DNA of 64,000 bases, taken from the NCBI RefSeq assembly GCF_001420695.1, contig NZ_LJJB01000007.1, forward strand, positions 1,510,184-1,574,183, read 5' to 3'. Each line of letters begins with the position of its first letter. Position 1 is the stretch's first letter. Shown piece by piece: positions 7,708-15,475 of this stretch. A program made the position numbers and the translations under genes. The notes below the pieces were generated by a model. That model was not told the origin of the DNA. It was given only the letters and a program-made list of their open reading frames with translations, and made no database searches. This stretch comes from Brevibacillus choshinensis (GTDB lineage Bacteria; Bacillota; Bacilli; Brevibacillales; Brevibacillaceae).

Positions 7708-8853
7708 ATGCGAACAGAACGTGTAGCGGCCATTGTCGGGGTAGCAGAGTCAGATCTGGGGGTGACGCCTGGTAAAACGGTGCTGCAGCTACAGGCACAA
7801 GCAGCAAAAGCGGCTTTGGACGACGCTGGCTTTACGAAAGATGATGTCGATGCTTTGTTTACAGCTGGAAACTGGGCTTGGTCACCTAATTTGATGCTCG
7901 GGGAATACCTAGGGATTCGGCCCAAATTTACGGATGGTACCAACATCGGGGGATCATCGTTTGAATCCCATGTCGGTCATGCGGTTGCGGGGATTCAGGC
8001 AGGATTGTTCGATGTCGCGCTCATTACCTATGGTAGCACCCAGCGTTCCGATCAATCCAGAAACAAACCGGCTCCAATCGCAACATTGACGGACCAATAT
8101 GAGCGCCCTTTTGGTTTACCGCTGACGGTCGGAGCTTATGCGCTGGCGGCCATGCGCCATATGCATTTGTACGGCACCACCTCAGAACAGCTTGCGGAGA
8201 TCGCCGTGGCTACCCGAAAATGGGCGACGATGAATGAAAAGGCTTTTAAACGAGAGCCCATCGAAACCGCAGACGTTTTGGAGTCGAGGATGATTGCAGA
8301 ACCTTTGCACTTGCTAGACTGCTGTCTCGTGACAGATGGTGGGGGCGCTGTGATTGTTGCCTCCGCCCGAGCCGCAGCGCGAGCAAAAAAGAAACCGGTT
8401 TGGATTTTGGGACACGGAGAGACACATACGCATCAATCCATCGTGAATATGCCAGATTTGACAATGACGGGAGCTCGTGAATCGGGGAATAGAGCCTTTG
8501 AGATGGCAGGAGTGACACGAGAGGAAATCGATGTCGCCGAAATCTATGATTCTTTTACCATTACGGCTTTACTCACTCTGGAAGCATTGGGTTTTTGTAA
8601 ACCGGGTGAAGGGGGAGCTTTTGTAAGCGGTCAACGCACGGCTCCTGGGGGAGCATTCCCTATGAACACAAATGGTGGAGGTCTCTCGTATTGCCATCCC
8701 GGTATGTATGGCATTTTCCTCTTGATCGAGGCAGCGCGTCAACTGCGTGGTGAATGTGGGCAGCGGCAGGTGGAGAATGCCAAGCTGGCTATCGTCAATG
8801 GAACCGGTGGGGTGCTCTCATCTACATCCACACTGATACTGGGGAGGGATTAA
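7708..8853 (+). CDS. Thiolase-family acyl-CoA protein (lipid-transfer/SCP-x type)
   Basis: 381 residues from ATG 7708; GAGAGGTGG lies six bases before it and overlaps the alternative GTG at 7699. Thiolase fold: VGVAESDLGVTPGKTV, NIGGSSFESHVGHAVAG where ordinary thiolases carry the nucleophilic Cys (Ser here), EIYDSFTITALLTLEALGF, and the NGGGLSYCHPGMYG loop with Cys and His near the end. Homologues of this branch pair with a DUF35 OB-fold protein, and the next gene is exactly that. Such complexes do retro-aldol or Claisen-type cleavage of acyl-CoA side chains. The missing Cys argues against ordinary beta-ketothiolysis. Confidence 0.87.
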   Translation: MRTERVAAIVGVAESDLGVTPGKTVLQLQAQAAKAALDDAGFTKDDVDALFTAGNWAWSPNLMLGEYLGIRPKFTDGTNIGGSSFESHVGHAVAGIQAGLFDVALITYGSTQRSDQSRNKPAPIATLTDQYERPFGLPLTVGAYALAAMRHMHLYGTTSEQLAEIAVATRKWATMNEKAFKREPIETADVLESRMIAEPLHLLDCCLVTDGGGAVIVASARAAARAKKKPVWILGHGETHTHQSIVNMPDLTMTGARESGNRAFEMAGVTREEIDVAEIYDSFTITALLTLEALGFCKPGEGGAFVSGQRTAPGGAFPMNTNGGGLSYCHPGMYGIFLLIEAARQLRGECGQRQVENAKLAIVNGTGGVLSSTSTLILGRD

Positions 8854-8854
8854 C

Positions 8855-9253
8855 ATGTCGAGCCAAATTCCAAGACCATTGATGGATTCAGACTCCCAGC
8901 CATTTTGGGAAGGCCTTAAACGACAGGAGCTGATGATTCAGCGTTGCGACGAATGTCATCAGCATATCTTTTATCCGAGAGTACTTTGCCCCCATTGCTT
9001 TTCAGATAAGGTCGCGTGGACACAAGCGACGGGGCGAGGACATATATACAGTTATACTGTGGTGCACCGAGCGTTTGGTCCCTTTTCTGATCAGGTGCCT
9101 TATGTGGTAGCGATCGTGGAGCTGGACGAAGGTGTCCGAATGATGACCCGGATCGTTGGTGATCGCGAGGCGATAAAGATCGGAGTACCGGTAGAGGTCA
9201 TCTATGAAAAGGTAGATGACGAGTTGCTATTGCCTTATTTTATACTCAGATAG
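8855..9253 (+). CDS. DUF35 zinc-ribbon/OB-fold partner of the thiolase
   Basis: 132 residues. The N-terminal zinc ribbon has CDECHQHIFYPRVLCPHC, then an OB fold (GRGHIYSYTVVHRAFGPF ... PYVVAIVELDEGVRMMTRI) ending in a basic-acidic tail. DUF35 proteins form tight complexes with thiolase-like proteins and contribute to the CoA/acyl site. The gene starts one base after the thiolase stop, with GGGGAGGG inside the upstream gene, so the two are translationally coupled. Confidence 0.92.
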   Translation: MSSQIPRPLMDSDSQPFWEGLKRQELMIQRCDECHQHIFYPRVLCPHCFSDKVAWTQATGRGHIYSYTVVHRAFGPFSDQVPYVVAIVELDEGVRMMTRIVGDREAIKIGVPVEVIYEKVDDELLLPYFILR

Positions 9254-9308
9254 CGTCTATCAAAGAAACGCTTCTGCTAGAAAGCCCTTTTGGAACGGAG
9301 CAGAGAAA

Positions 9309-9333
9309 ACCCGAGATGCATTAGATCTCGGGT
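9309..9333. terminator. Bidirectional terminator between converging genes
   Basis: ACCCGAGAT (9309-9317) pairs perfectly with ATCTCGGGT (9325-9333); T-rich on both outer sides. It serves the DUF35 gene (+) and the aminotransferase-class-V gene (-). Confidence 0.8.
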
Positions 9334-9351
9334 CGTTCTATTTTCTACTAA

Positions 9352-10593
9352 TTATTCATTGGTTAATTCTTTGATCCCACGAATAAAACGTTCCACTTCT
9401 TCCTCGGTATTGTAAGGAGCCAAACCTGCACGGATCCAGCCGCCGCTTTCGTTGATACCCAGCTTATCTGCGAGGGTCATGGCATAAAAGTCACCGTCTG
9501 CAATGAAAATGCTGTAGTCTTCGCACATTCTAGCGCAAAACTCTTGCGTACTCCAGCCTGCTACACGAAAAGCGATCGTAGGTGTCTTGGGTACGTCCGG
9601 TGCTGCTTGATAAAGAGTCACGGCATCAATCTCGGATAGGGCACTACGGAGTTTGTCTGCCAGACCGTTTTCATAAGCCTCGATTACTTCATACCCCGTG
9701 CAAATCCGTTCACGTAATTCCTGTCCTTTTCCCAAACCAGCAATAAATTCGATGGCAGGGCGAATGCCTGCGATTCCTTCATGATTTTGTGTTCCTGTCT
9801 CCAGCTTATCCGGTATGTAGGTTGGCGCGGGTTGAAGCTTGTATGGCTGGATTTGTTCAAAGAGTTCTTGGCGAATCACGGCAATCCCCACGTGAGGTCC
9901 GAAAAATTTGTAGGCAGAGCAGAGAAGGATGTCTACACCAAGGGTATCACGATCGATCGCAAAATGAGGGGCAGCGTGGACCGCGTCTACGGCTACTGGA
10001 ATGTCCAGCGCATGCGCTTTTTTAGAGATGGTGGCGATATCATTGATGGTCCCGACGGCATTCGAAGCTAGTCCCACTGCGATGAGGCGTGTTTTGGAAG
10101 TGAGGACAGAATCCAGTTCTTCGAGACGCAATGTTAGCGTATCGGAATCGACAGGAAGCCAGCGCACGGTCATTCCACGATCTGCGGCAATCGTCAACCA
10201 AGGATCGACGTTGGCACGATGATCGAGCTCAGAAACTACAATCTCGTCGCCTTCTTTCCAGTTACGCCCCAAAGCACGTGCGATGGCGAAAGTCAGGGTT
10301 GTCATGTTTGCTCCAAATGAGACTTCCTCGGGCTTGGCGCCAAAAAGGGCAGCTACCGCATCTTTCGCGTCCGCAATGATCTGCTCGGTTTCCCGACTGC
10401 TAGGAAACGAGCCATGGAGGTTCGCTCCACCATTTGTCATGTAGGCGTAAATAGCATCCATGGAGCTTTTGACTACTTGTGAACCACCTGGACCGTCAAA
10501 ATACACAACAGACTTTCCATGGTGTGTCCGACGTAATGCGGGAAATTGCTCACGAACTGCCGCGATGGGATAGAGCTCAGCCGTTTTCGTCAT
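9352..10593 (-). CDS. Cysteine desulfurase-like aminotransferase class V protein
   Basis: 413 residues, PLP-dependent fold type I. The internal-aldimine lysine is in CSAYKFFGPHVG; the PLP-phosphate and ring contacts lie in GANMTTLTFAIA, SELDHRANVDPW and AVDAVHAAPH. The protein resembles the SufS/kynureninase-like branch annotated as cysteine desulfurase-like rather than true NifS/SufS. The flexible loop lacks an obvious persulfide cysteine: near the usual position it reads GWSTQEFCARMCEDYSIFIA, and those cysteines are in the C-terminal small domain. It is a single gene, not near suf or isc genes. Substrate unknown. Confidence 0.85.
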   Translation of the reverse strand: MTKTAELYPIAAVREQFPALRRTHHGKSVVYFDGPGGSQVVKSSMDAIYAYMTNGGANLHGSFPSSRETEQIIADAKDAVAALFGAKPEEVSFGANMTTLTFAIARALGRNWKEGDEIVVSELDHRANVDPWLTIAADRGMTVRWLPVDSDTLTLRLEELDSVLTSKTRLIAVGLASNAVGTINDIATISKKAHALDIPVAVDAVHAAPHFAIDRDTLGVDILLCSAYKFFGPHVGIAVIRQELFEQIQPYKLQPAPTYIPDKLETGTQNHEGIAGIRPAIEFIAGLGKGQELRERICTGYEVIEAYENGLADKLRSALSEIDAVTLYQAAPDVPKTPTIAFRVAGWSTQEFCARMCEDYSIFIADGDFYAMTLADKLGINESGGWIRAGLAPYNTEEEVERFIRGIKELTNE

Positions 10594-10683
10594 TCTCCAC
10601 GTCTCCTTTTGCGTTACGCATGTAATCTTACAATTCTTATATTATCACAATTGTTAGTCAATTTAAGAGTAACAATCTAAAGG

Positions 10684-10895
10684 GAGAAATTCTTTCGATT
10701 ATTCCTGAGCTTTTGACGATGTTAGATCACGAGACAGGACAGCCGATTCTAAATCCATCTTGCAAGGCAGGAATGATTGTAGATGTCGTTACATTCTCCC
10801 AGCACCTTCTGCCTGGGAAACGGAAAAGGGACTATCTATTTTGGGGCCAGAATATATAGGAATGGATCGCACAGGCGTACACACCTATCAGACGA
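10684..10895 (+). pseudogene. C-terminal remnant of a DUF917 (hydantoinase-like) protein
   Basis: IIPELLTMLDHETGQPI (from about 10697) matches the DUF917 C-terminal segment that usually reads PDLI-x-LD-x-TGEP. After a one-base shift near 10795 the frame continues APSAWETEKGLSILGPEYIG, matching the W-x-T-x-KGL...GPxxxG end of that family. The rest of the protein (about 280 residues) is absent. It lies 90 bases upstream of the cysteine-desulfurase-like gene start, on the opposite strand. Confidence 0.6.
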
Positions 10896-10999
10896 GGATT
10901 CAGTATGTAGCCGTAGTATTTCCACCTCATCACGTACTTCCTTCGACCATCACTTTACCAAATAGAGAATCGCATCCACGAATTTTAATCCGTTTCTAA

Positions 11000-11029
11000 T
11001 TGTACAAATGAGCGATGGGTATCTATACT
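11000..11029 (+). promoter_or_regulatory. Sigma-A-type promoter of the dedA gene
   Basis: TTGTAC (11000-11005), 18-base spacer, TATACT (11024-11029). A perfect inverted repeat GTATCTA...TAGATAC (11019-11041) surrounds the -10 and likely start point and could be an operator. Confidence 0.55.
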
Positions 11030-11105
11030 GGTAGTAGATACGTAATAAAGGATAAGGTGAGCTGTATGTACAGCGCCTGAACAAGAAGTTGATGAGAGGG
11101 ATACC

Positions 11106-11717
11106 ATGCAAACGTGGATTACTACCTTTATGGAACAGTTCAGCTACATCGGCATCTTTTTGTTGATGGCCTTGGAAAATGTGTTTCCTCCGATTCCGTC
11201 CGAAGTGATTCTGACGTTTGGGGGATTCATGACCACCTATACGACATTATCCGTCCCAGGAGTGATCATTTCAGCCACGCTGGGTTCCGTTTTGGGGGCC
11301 ATTCTACTCTATTGGATTGGATATTACTTGGATATTGAAAAAATAGAAACCATCGTCGAACGCTGGGGGCACATCCTTCGATTGAAAAAAGAGGATATCA
11401 CTCGAGCGAATGCATGGTTTGATAAATATGGATACTGGACCATCTTCCTCTGTAGAATGGTACCGCTGGTCAGAAGCTTGATTTCGGTCCCAGCGGGTAT
11501 GACCAAAATGAATGTCTGGCTTTTTCTCTTGTTTACCACGCTCGGAACACTGATCTGGAATGTAGCGTTGGTGATGATTGGTTCGTTTTTGGGGCAATCG
11601 TGGGAGGATATCCTGTCTTATATGGACATGTATTCGACGGTGTCGTATGTGGTGATTGGGATCGTTGTCGTTGTGTTTCTCTTCGTTTTTTTCCGCAAAA
11701 GAAGTGTGAAATCGTAG
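11106..11717 (+). CDS. DedA family membrane protein
   Basis: 203 residues with about five hydrophobic segments. Family motifs are ENVFPPIPSEVILTFGG near residue 25, the re-entrant glycine-rich YWIGYYLD region, and FLCRMVPLVRSLISVPAG, the arginine-proline segment conserved in DedA/UPF0718-type lipid transporters. Members flip polar-lipid carriers such as undecaprenyl phosphate or phosphatidylethanolamine and help maintain membrane potential. ATG 11106 follows GAGAGG. Single gene with its own promoter. Confidence 0.93.
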   Translation: MQTWITTFMEQFSYIGIFLLMALENVFPPIPSEVILTFGGFMTTYTTLSVPGVIISATLGSVLGAILLYWIGYYLDIEKIETIVERWGHILRLKKEDITRANAWFDKYGYWTIFLCRMVPLVRSLISVPAGMTKMNVWLFLLFTTLGTLIWNVALVMIGSFLGQSWEDILSYMDMYSTVSYVVIGIVVVVFLFVFFRKRSVKS

Positions 11718-11723
11718 GGGTGC

Positions 11724-11905
11724 GTGCAATCGTCTTTCTTCCGCTCCATGCGAGATAAGGAGTTCCAAGGGTCAAAGGATTCAGGTGGATTGATGCCATT
11801 TATTTTAGCGTGACGACTTTAACGACTGTCGGCTATGGTGATCTGGCGCCGAAGTCGACCAAGAGAGGCACGGGAGGTAAAAACACAGAACAAGAAAAAA
11901 AATAA
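11724..11905 (+). pseudogene. Remnant of a two-TM potassium channel
   Basis: One frame reads FRSMRDKEFQG (the usual start after the first helix). Another then reads GFRWIDAIYFSVTTLTTVGYGDLAPKS, cut here as pore helix IDAIYFSVTTLTT plus selectivity filter TVGYGD. About 25 residues between them and everything after the filter are missing; a taa at 11903 closes the frame. The intact pore motif makes the origin certain although the gene is dead. Confidence 0.85.
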
Positions 11906-12043
11906 GAATAAGGGAACGGCGCTGAGCATTGCGAGGCGTCTTTTTTGGTAGTTTTGCAAAAGGAACTGGATAGACCAGAAGTAGCCTAGATGCCATAATA
12001 GAATTCTAGGGAGATTCTACTAATCGATTAAACAGTAGGGAGA

Positions 12044-12580
12044 GTGAACGTATTGCCGAAAGAAAGGAAGCAAGTCGACGTTCGAATCGAGCCATGGAAA
12101 GATACGGATCTTGCTCTCCTGTTTAGGTTGAACGCACCGGAAATGCTAGAGCACTTAGGCGGCCCGGAAACAGAGGAGCAAGTCCACCGTCGTCATCAGA
12201 GGTACGTGAATATCACGGGTACGGAGACTGGCCAAATGTTCACAATCGTCATGCTGCCTGAGTTCGAACCGGTTGGAAACATCGGCTACTGGGAGCGGGT
12301 CTGGGAAGGTGAGACGGTGTACGAGATCGGGTGGGGAGTATTGCCTGAGTACCAGGGTCTCGGGATTGCAAGTGCAGCTACCAAAGCAGCGATAGCTTGT
12401 GCACGCGCAGAAAATAAACATCAGTTCCTTCACGCTTTTCCTTCCGTCGACAACCCAGGTTCTAATGGAATTTGCCGAAAGCTATCGTTTACCTTAAAGG
12501 GCGAGTGCAATTTTGAGTATCCGCCTGGGAGTATGATGCGCTGCAACGATTGGTTCTTGGATCTGAGGGTATCTCCGTAA
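12044..12580 (+). CDS. GNAT family N-acetyltransferase
   Basis: 178 residues, single acyltransferase domain. The acetyl-CoA pyrophosphate loop is in VLPEYQGLGIASAATKAAI (residues about 104-122, pattern Q-G-L-G-I-A). The C-terminal FPSVDNPGSNGICRKLSF is the usual N-x-x-S/R-x-K-L segment of RimJ-like enzymes. Start uncertain: GTG 12044, or TTG 12051 which is better spaced from AGGGAGAG. Substrate unknown. Followed 21 bases later by a second, unrelated-looking GNAT gene. Confidence 0.85.
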   Translation: MNVLPKERKQVDVRIEPWKDTDLALLFRLNAPEMLEHLGGPETEEQVHRRHQRYVNITGTETGQMFTIVMLPEFEPVGNIGYWERVWEGETVYEIGWGVLPEYQGLGIASAATKAAIACARAENKHQFLHAFPSVDNPGSNGICRKLSFTLKGECNFEYPPGSMMRCNDWFLDLRVSP

Positions 12581-12601
12581 TAACGGGAAGAGAGGTTCAG
12601 C

Positions 12602-13036
12602 ATGAACATTACGTATCGCAAAGCAAGAAGGGAAGACGCTTTCGAATTGGCGCGACTCTCAAGCCAGTTGGGTTATCCGGTCGACCGAGGTGAGCTAGAA
12701 AAGAGATTGAAAGCCGTTTTGGAAGCTCATCAGCATGTCGTATTTATTGCAGAACAAAGCGACCAGCTGGTAGGGTGGATTCATGCTCACGAACGGTTGC
12801 TTATCGAATCAGCGTCATTCATTGAGATTGGCGGATTAATCGTCGATGCCGAATGTAGGGGAAACGGTGTCGGAAGGAACCTCGTCAGGCTCTGTGAAGA
12901 GTGGGCAGTGGGGGAAGGCTATACCAAAATCAGAGTGCGAACGAATGCGAGCCGAATGGACGCACGTGCTTTCTACTCTCGAATTGGGTACCATGAAGTG
13001 AAGTCACAACAAGTGTTTGATAAACAAATCGGATAA
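12602..13036 (+). CDS. GNAT family N-acetyltransferase
   Basis: 144 residues. The core motif VDAECRGNGVGRNLVRLCEEWA (around residues 80-101) has the R/Q-x-x-G-x-G/A acetyl-CoA loop; the later NASRMDARAFYSRIGYHEV is the usual end of the fold. ATG 12602 has GAGAGG upstream. Probably co-transcribed with the preceding GNAT gene; a terminator follows. Substrate unknown. Confidence 0.9.
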   Translation: MNITYRKARREDAFELARLSSQLGYPVDRGELEKRLKAVLEAHQHVVFIAEQSDQLVGWIHAHERLLIESASFIEIGGLIVDAECRGNGVGRNLVRLCEEWAVGEGYTKIRVRTNASRMDARAFYSRIGYHEVKSQQVFDKQIG

Positions 13037-13063
13037 TAAAAATGAAAATGAGAGAAATGCGAG

Positions 13064-13095
13064 AGCTGCCCTTTTACGCAAGGCGGCTTTTTTTG
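13064..13095 (+). terminator. Terminator after the GNAT pair
   Basis: AGCTGCC (13064-13070) pairs with GGCGGCT (13082-13088), then seven T. Confidence 0.85.
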
Positions 13096-13140
13096 TGAGC
13101 TTTCCGAATAAAAATTCCCTCTTTTAGAAAATAGTATAAT

Positions 13141-13302
13141 TTGTACCAATGGGAGTATCCTGATCCATTACTGGAAAACAGCGTTGATATGACAATCATT
13201 GACGGGGAAGTAAAAAAACGTAGTAAAAACACGAGCTTTATCATTTCCGGCAAAGATGATACCATGTACTCACTATTGTGTATGGGAAGTGATAAAAGGT
13301 GA
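13141..13302 (+). other. Unassigned 53-codon open frame ahead of the IclR gene
   Basis: A frame from TTG 13141 to TGA 13302 reads WEYPDPLLENSVDMTIIDGE and on to a stop overlapping the IclR GTG by GTGA. TATAAT at 13135-13140 directly precedes it, so a transcript from that -10 would start inside it. No family is recognised. It could be a gene remnant or simply leader sequence. Confidence 0.2.
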
Positions 13303-14069
13303 GCGCAGATAATTCCATGCAGACGATTAGTCGTACCATCCAAATCCTGCGATCCTTTTCCAAGGACGAAAAAGAGCTTTCCTTGGCAGAGTTTCATCAT
13401 AAGCTGGGGCTATCCAAATCCAGTCTTCAACGGATTTTGAATACATTAGTCAATTACGGTTTCCTAGAAAAGGATGAGAAACGAAAGACATACCGGCTAG
13501 GAAACGAGCTGTACTACCTGGGCAAGCTCGTCGAGGAGCACTCTCATCTTCTCACAGTGACCAAGCCTTATCTCAAAGCGATTCGGGATCGTTTAGGAGA
13601 AAGCGTGTATTTGAATATCATTGAAAATAACGAACGCAAATGCATTGCCTTTGAAGAAGGAAAGCATGATCTGATGACCATTTCCTTTATTGGTCAAACG
13701 TCACCCTTGTATGCAGGCGCATCAGCCAAACTATTGCTCGCTTTTTTACCATCAGAAAAGATGACGCAATATTTGCAACAAACTCCGCTGCAAGCGATTA
13801 CCGGCTCCACGGTCATCGATAAGGACAAGCTCCTAGCCGAATTAAAAGACATTCGCTCCCAAGGTTATGCCAGCAGTTACGGTGAACGAGTCATTGGCGT
13901 ATGCTCGGTCAGTGCTCCGATCTTGAATCGGTGGGGAGAAACCATCGCTGGGGTCTCCATTTCTGCTCCGATCATTCGAGTCACGGAGGAAATCTATCAA
14001 CAATTCATCCAAGCGATTATCGATACCGCAAGACAAATCTCAGAAGAATTCAAGTTCTTGGTCACCTAA
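13299..14069 (+). CDS. IclR family transcriptional regulator
   Basis: 256 residues: N-terminal winged helix (QTISRTIQILRSFSKDEKEL ... LGLSKSSLQRILNTLVNYGF) and a C-terminal effector domain (SPLYAGASAKLLLAF, GYASSYGERVIGVCSVSAP, then ISAPIIRV). GTG 13299 has GGGAAG nine bases upstream. The gene points towards the acyl-CoA operon at 14321, whose promoter carries a perfect 19-base palindrome at 14258, so it probably controls that operon with a CoA-ester or acid as effector. Confidence 0.93.
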   Translation: MSADNSMQTISRTIQILRSFSKDEKELSLAEFHHKLGLSKSSLQRILNTLVNYGFLEKDEKRKTYRLGNELYYLGKLVEEHSHLLTVTKPYLKAIRDRLGESVYLNIIENNERKCIAFEEGKHDLMTISFIGQTSPLYAGASAKLLLAFLPSEKMTQYLQQTPLQAITGSTVIDKDKLLAELKDIRSQGYASSYGERVIGVCSVSAPILNRWGETIAGVSISAPIIRVTEEIYQQFIQAIIDTARQISEEFKFLVT

Positions 14070-14102
14070 ATTCAACCAATCAAAACCTACCAGGATGTCA
14101 AA

Positions 14103-14153
14103 AGCTGTGCACCTTCGCCATCTGATCGGATGAGCAGGTAACATGGCTTTTTT
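14103..14153 (+). terminator. Terminator after the IclR gene
   Basis: AGCTGTG (14103-14109) pairs with CATGGCT (14142-14148, two G-T pairs) around an inner CATC/GATG stem; six T follow. Confidence 0.6.
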
Positions 14154-14211
14154 GTTTTGGATGAGTCAAAGTTCCATCATAAATTTTCGGTTAATTCAGT
14201 AGATTCTGTTA

Positions 14212-14240
14212 TTGATTTCAATTTAGGCTTCCTGTATCAT
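14212..14240 (+). promoter_or_regulatory. Sigma-A-type promoter of the 14.3-18.7 kb operon
   Basis: TTGATT (14212-14217), 17-base spacer, TATCAT (14235-14240). The predicted start is near 14247. Confidence 0.6.
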
Positions 14241-14257
14241 TTCAATTAAAGGTATAT

Positions 14258-14276
14258 CGTACCGATAATCGGTACG
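14258..14276 (+). promoter_or_regulatory. Perfect 19-base palindrome, probable IclR operator
   Basis: CGTACCGAT-A-ATCGGTACG lies at about +11 to +29 of the predicted transcript, between promoter and first gene, 190 bases after the IclR gene. This position favours repression by road-block. Confidence 0.7.
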
Positions 14277-14320
14277 CACTAACAAAAAACAGTCGTTATT
14301 CCGAGGTGAGGAGGGTATTG

Positions 14321-15475
14321 ATGAACAGTCTGCAATTGCCCATTGGAAAGATTTCAGAAAAAACAGAAATCACGCGCACGGAAATACGTGAATTTTTACA
14401 ACAGGAAAAAGACCGCGGGACATTTGTGCCCAAATGCGATACGTGGTTAAGCGGGTTCTCCCCCGAGTTCAGCCGAAAACTTGGCGAGCGAGGCTGGATT
14501 GGAATGACGTGGCCGAAACAATATGGGGGACATGAACGGACAGCCATCGAGCGATATGTCGTCATTGAGGAACTACTCGCAGCTGGAGCACCCGTTGCTG
14601 GTCACTGGATCGCTGATCGGCAGACGGGGCCGCTATTGCTCCGCTTTGGAACGGAAGAGCAACGTACGGAGATTCTGCCACGAATTGCCCGTGGCGAATG
14701 CTATTTTGCTATCGGGCTCAGTGAGCCAAACGCGGGGTCAGATTTGGCAGCCGTACACACGAGAGCCCTTAAAGTTAATGGGGGCTGGATTTTGAATGGG
14801 AGCAAGACGTGGACAAGTGGAGCCCATCATGCGCACTACATGATCACCCTCTGCCGCACCTCGCCCTTCAATCCGGAAAAGCGCCACGAGGGTATGAGTC
14901 AGCTCCTCGTAGATTTAACTGCTCCAGGGATCACGATCCGTCCGATCCTTTTGACGACAGGCGAGCACCATTTTAACGAAGTGTTTTTTGAGGATGTCTT
15001 TATTCCTGACAACATGTTGATTGGGGAAGAAGGAAACGGTTGGAAGCAAGGAATGACGGAGCTTGCTTATGAACGTAGCGGCCCTGAGCGCTTCTTGAGT
15101 ACCTTTCCGCTCCTCGAAGAATTGACGAATCAGTTGCGCAGCCGAGGTGACAAGCACCTGATGGCACAGGTAAGCAAGCACGTAGCGCGATTGTGGACGC
15201 TGCGGCACATGTCGATCGGGATCGCCCACTTGCTGGAAAAAGGAGAAACGCCAGATGTCGTCGCTGCGCTCGTAAAAGATATGGGCACCAAGTTTGAGCA
15301 ACAAGTGGCGGAAATCGCGCGACTCCTCATTCCATCGTCTCCATCGTTGGACACTCCAAATCGTTTGGATCAATTGATGGCGCAGGCAGTCTTGCATGCT
15401 CCAGGCTTTACCCTCCGCGGCGGAACGACGGAAATCTTGCGAGGCATTGTGGCTAAAGGGGTGATTGGAAAGTGA
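14321..15475 (+). CDS. Acyl-CoA dehydrogenase, alpha-type subunit
   Basis: 384 residues from ATG 14321, preceded by GAGGTGAGGAGGG. FAD-binding acyl-CoA dehydrogenase fold with IGLSEPNAGSDLAAVHTRA and LIGEEGNGWKQG. The usual catalytic YEGT is replaced by RGGT (Gly367). A Glu in AYERSG on the helix used by other relocated-base members remains. Stop and the GTG of the next gene overlap (GTGA). Paired, overlapping acyl-CoA dehydrogenase genes of this kind form alpha2beta2 enzymes in actinobacterial steroid side-chain degradation (ChsE4-ChsE5, FadE28-FadE29 types), so this is probably the FAD-binding catalytic half of a heterotetramer. Confidence 0.9.
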   Translation: MNSLQLPIGKISEKTEITRTEIREFLQQEKDRGTFVPKCDTWLSGFSPEFSRKLGERGWIGMTWPKQYGGHERTAIERYVVIEELLAAGAPVAGHWIADRQTGPLLLRFGTEEQRTEILPRIARGECYFAIGLSEPNAGSDLAAVHTRALKVNGGWILNGSKTWTSGAHHAHYMITLCRTSPFNPEKRHEGMSQLLVDLTAPGITIRPILLTTGEHHFNEVFFEDVFIPDNMLIGEEGNGWKQGMTELAYERSGPERFLSTFPLLEELTNQLRSRGDKHLMAQVSKHVARLWTLRHMSIGIAHLLEKGETPDVVAALVKDMGTKFEQQVAEIARLLIPSSPSLDTPNRLDQLMAQAVLHAPGFTLRGGTTEILRGIVAKGVIGK

